NCBI GenBank assembly: GCA_900554985.1
Contig: USJQ01000095.1
Span: forward strand, 1-5,203
Reading direction: 5' to 3'
DNA: 5,203 nucleotides
From: an uncultured Collinsella sp.
Lineage (GTDB): Bacteria; Actinomycetota; Coriobacteriia; Coriobacteriales; Coriobacteriaceae
The notes beneath the pieces were generated by a model that saw nothing but the letters and a program-made list of their open reading frames with translations, did not search any database and had not been told where the DNA came from. Of this stretch, positions 4,787 through 5,203 are shown piece after piece; position 1 is the first letter of the stretch, and each line of letters begins with the position of its first letter. The position numbers and the translations under genes are program-made.

Positions 4787-5203
4787 CTACTCGATCGAGA
4801 AGATCACGGGATAGAGCGGCTGCTCACCACGATGGGCGTCGACCTCCAAATCGGGCTGAGCCTCCTCGATAGCGTCGACGATCTCCTGGAAGGCCTCGTC
4901 GGACAGCTCCTCGCCGGCCAGAATCGTCAGCGCGTCGCCCTCCTCTTCCTCCTGCATGCGGTTGATGCAGTCGAGCGTGACCTGCTTCACGTCGGAGCCG
5001 ACCACGTCGATGGAGCCGGCGATGATACCCATGACGTCACCGGAGTGAATCGGAGAGCCATCGGAGGCGCTGGAATCGCGCACGGCGCGGGTGACCTCGC
5101 CATCGCGGACCTCGCTAATGGCGTCGACCATAGCGGCAACAGCATCCTCGAGCTCGGAATCGGGCAGGACCGCGAACAGTGCGGAGAAGGCCTGCGGGAC
5201 GGT
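4787..5203 (-). CDS. fakA: FakA/YloV-type fatty acid kinase subunit (DAK family), C-terminal part only
   Basis: The 5' end lies outside the window; 138 codons are visible, open from the edge to a TAG stop. The visible residues match the C-terminal domain of FakA/YloV proteins: GEVT (fragment residues 35-38) followed by AVRDS, a conserved GD before a glycine-rich MGIIAGSI stretch (55-64), LTILAGEEL (92-100) and the terminal GEQPLYPVIFSIE (126-138). In this family an N-terminal DhaL-like ATP-binding domain, not visible here, phosphorylates a fatty acid held by a FakB (DegV-family) partner. The resulting acyl-phosphate feeds phospholipid synthesis in the cytoplasm. The gene ends 9 nt before recG. 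A DAK-domain gene next to recG is a common arrangement in Actinomycetota and Firmicutes (yloV is near recG in Bacillus subtilis), which supports the call. Kinase activity cannot be judged because the catalytic domain is missing. No FakB gene is in the window. Confidence 0.85.
   Translation of the reverse strand, partial: TVPQAFSALFAVLPDSELEDAVAAMVDAISEVRDGEVTRAVRDSSASDGSPIHSGDVMGIIAGSIDVVGSDVKQVTLDCINRMQEEEEGDALTILAGEELSDEAFQEIVDAIEEAQPDLEVDAHRGEQPLYPVIFSIE

Noticed and set aside
1..5203. Search for CRISPR arrays, insertion sequences, tRNA/rRNA genes, toxin-antitoxin or defence modules
   Set aside because: No spaced direct repeats, transposase motifs, terminal inverted repeats or RNA-gene signatures were seen; coding is almost continuous and all housekeeping.

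Overview
This 5.2-kb window is a compact block of core bacterial genes, all on the minus strand, so transcription runs from high to low coordinates. The sequence is GC-rich. The gene order (DAK-family kinase - recG - rsmD - coaD - DivIVA-like coiled-coil protein - DUF177 - rpmF) is typical of Actinomycetota. Protein style and the short, tightly packed genes suggest a Coriobacteriia member such as Collinsella or a relative. That placement is inference from gene order and composition, not from a marker search.

Layout in transcription order: (1) 5203-4787, the C-terminal part of a FakA/YloV-type fatty acid kinase, cut by the window edge. (2) recG, 4777-2600, branched-DNA helicase. (3) rsmD, 2603-1959, 16S rRNA m2G966 methyltransferase, overlapping recG by 4 nt. 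(4) coaD, 1966-1469, phosphopantetheine adenylyltransferase, overlapping rsmD by 8 nt. (5) A 68-nt spacer with a weak terminator-like hairpin and an extended -10 candidate, probably the start of a second transcription unit. (6) A SepIVA/DivIVA-like coiled-coil gene, 1400-903, sharing one base with (7) a DUF177 (YceD-like) gene, 903-349. (8) rpmF, ribosomal protein L32, 284-105. (9) A strong intrinsic terminator, 64-38, immediately followed by the ribosome-binding site and first codons of another gene (17-1, cut by the window edge), probably plsX by context.

The genes link DNA repair (recG), ribosome biogenesis (rsmD, DUF177, rpmF), cell-envelope growth or division (SepIVA-like) and lipid/cofactor metabolism (FakA, CoaD, possibly PlsX). 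FakA and PlsX would both supply acyl-phosphate for phospholipid synthesis, and CoaD supports CoA and acyl-carrier-protein maturation.

I see no mobile element, CRISPR array, tRNA, rRNA, toxin-antitoxin or defence system, and no convincing undescribed multi-gene system. The most interesting parts are non-coding: the 87-nt rpmF-downstream spacer holds three consecutive inverted repeats, including a terminator that abuts the next gene's Shine-Dalgarno sequence.
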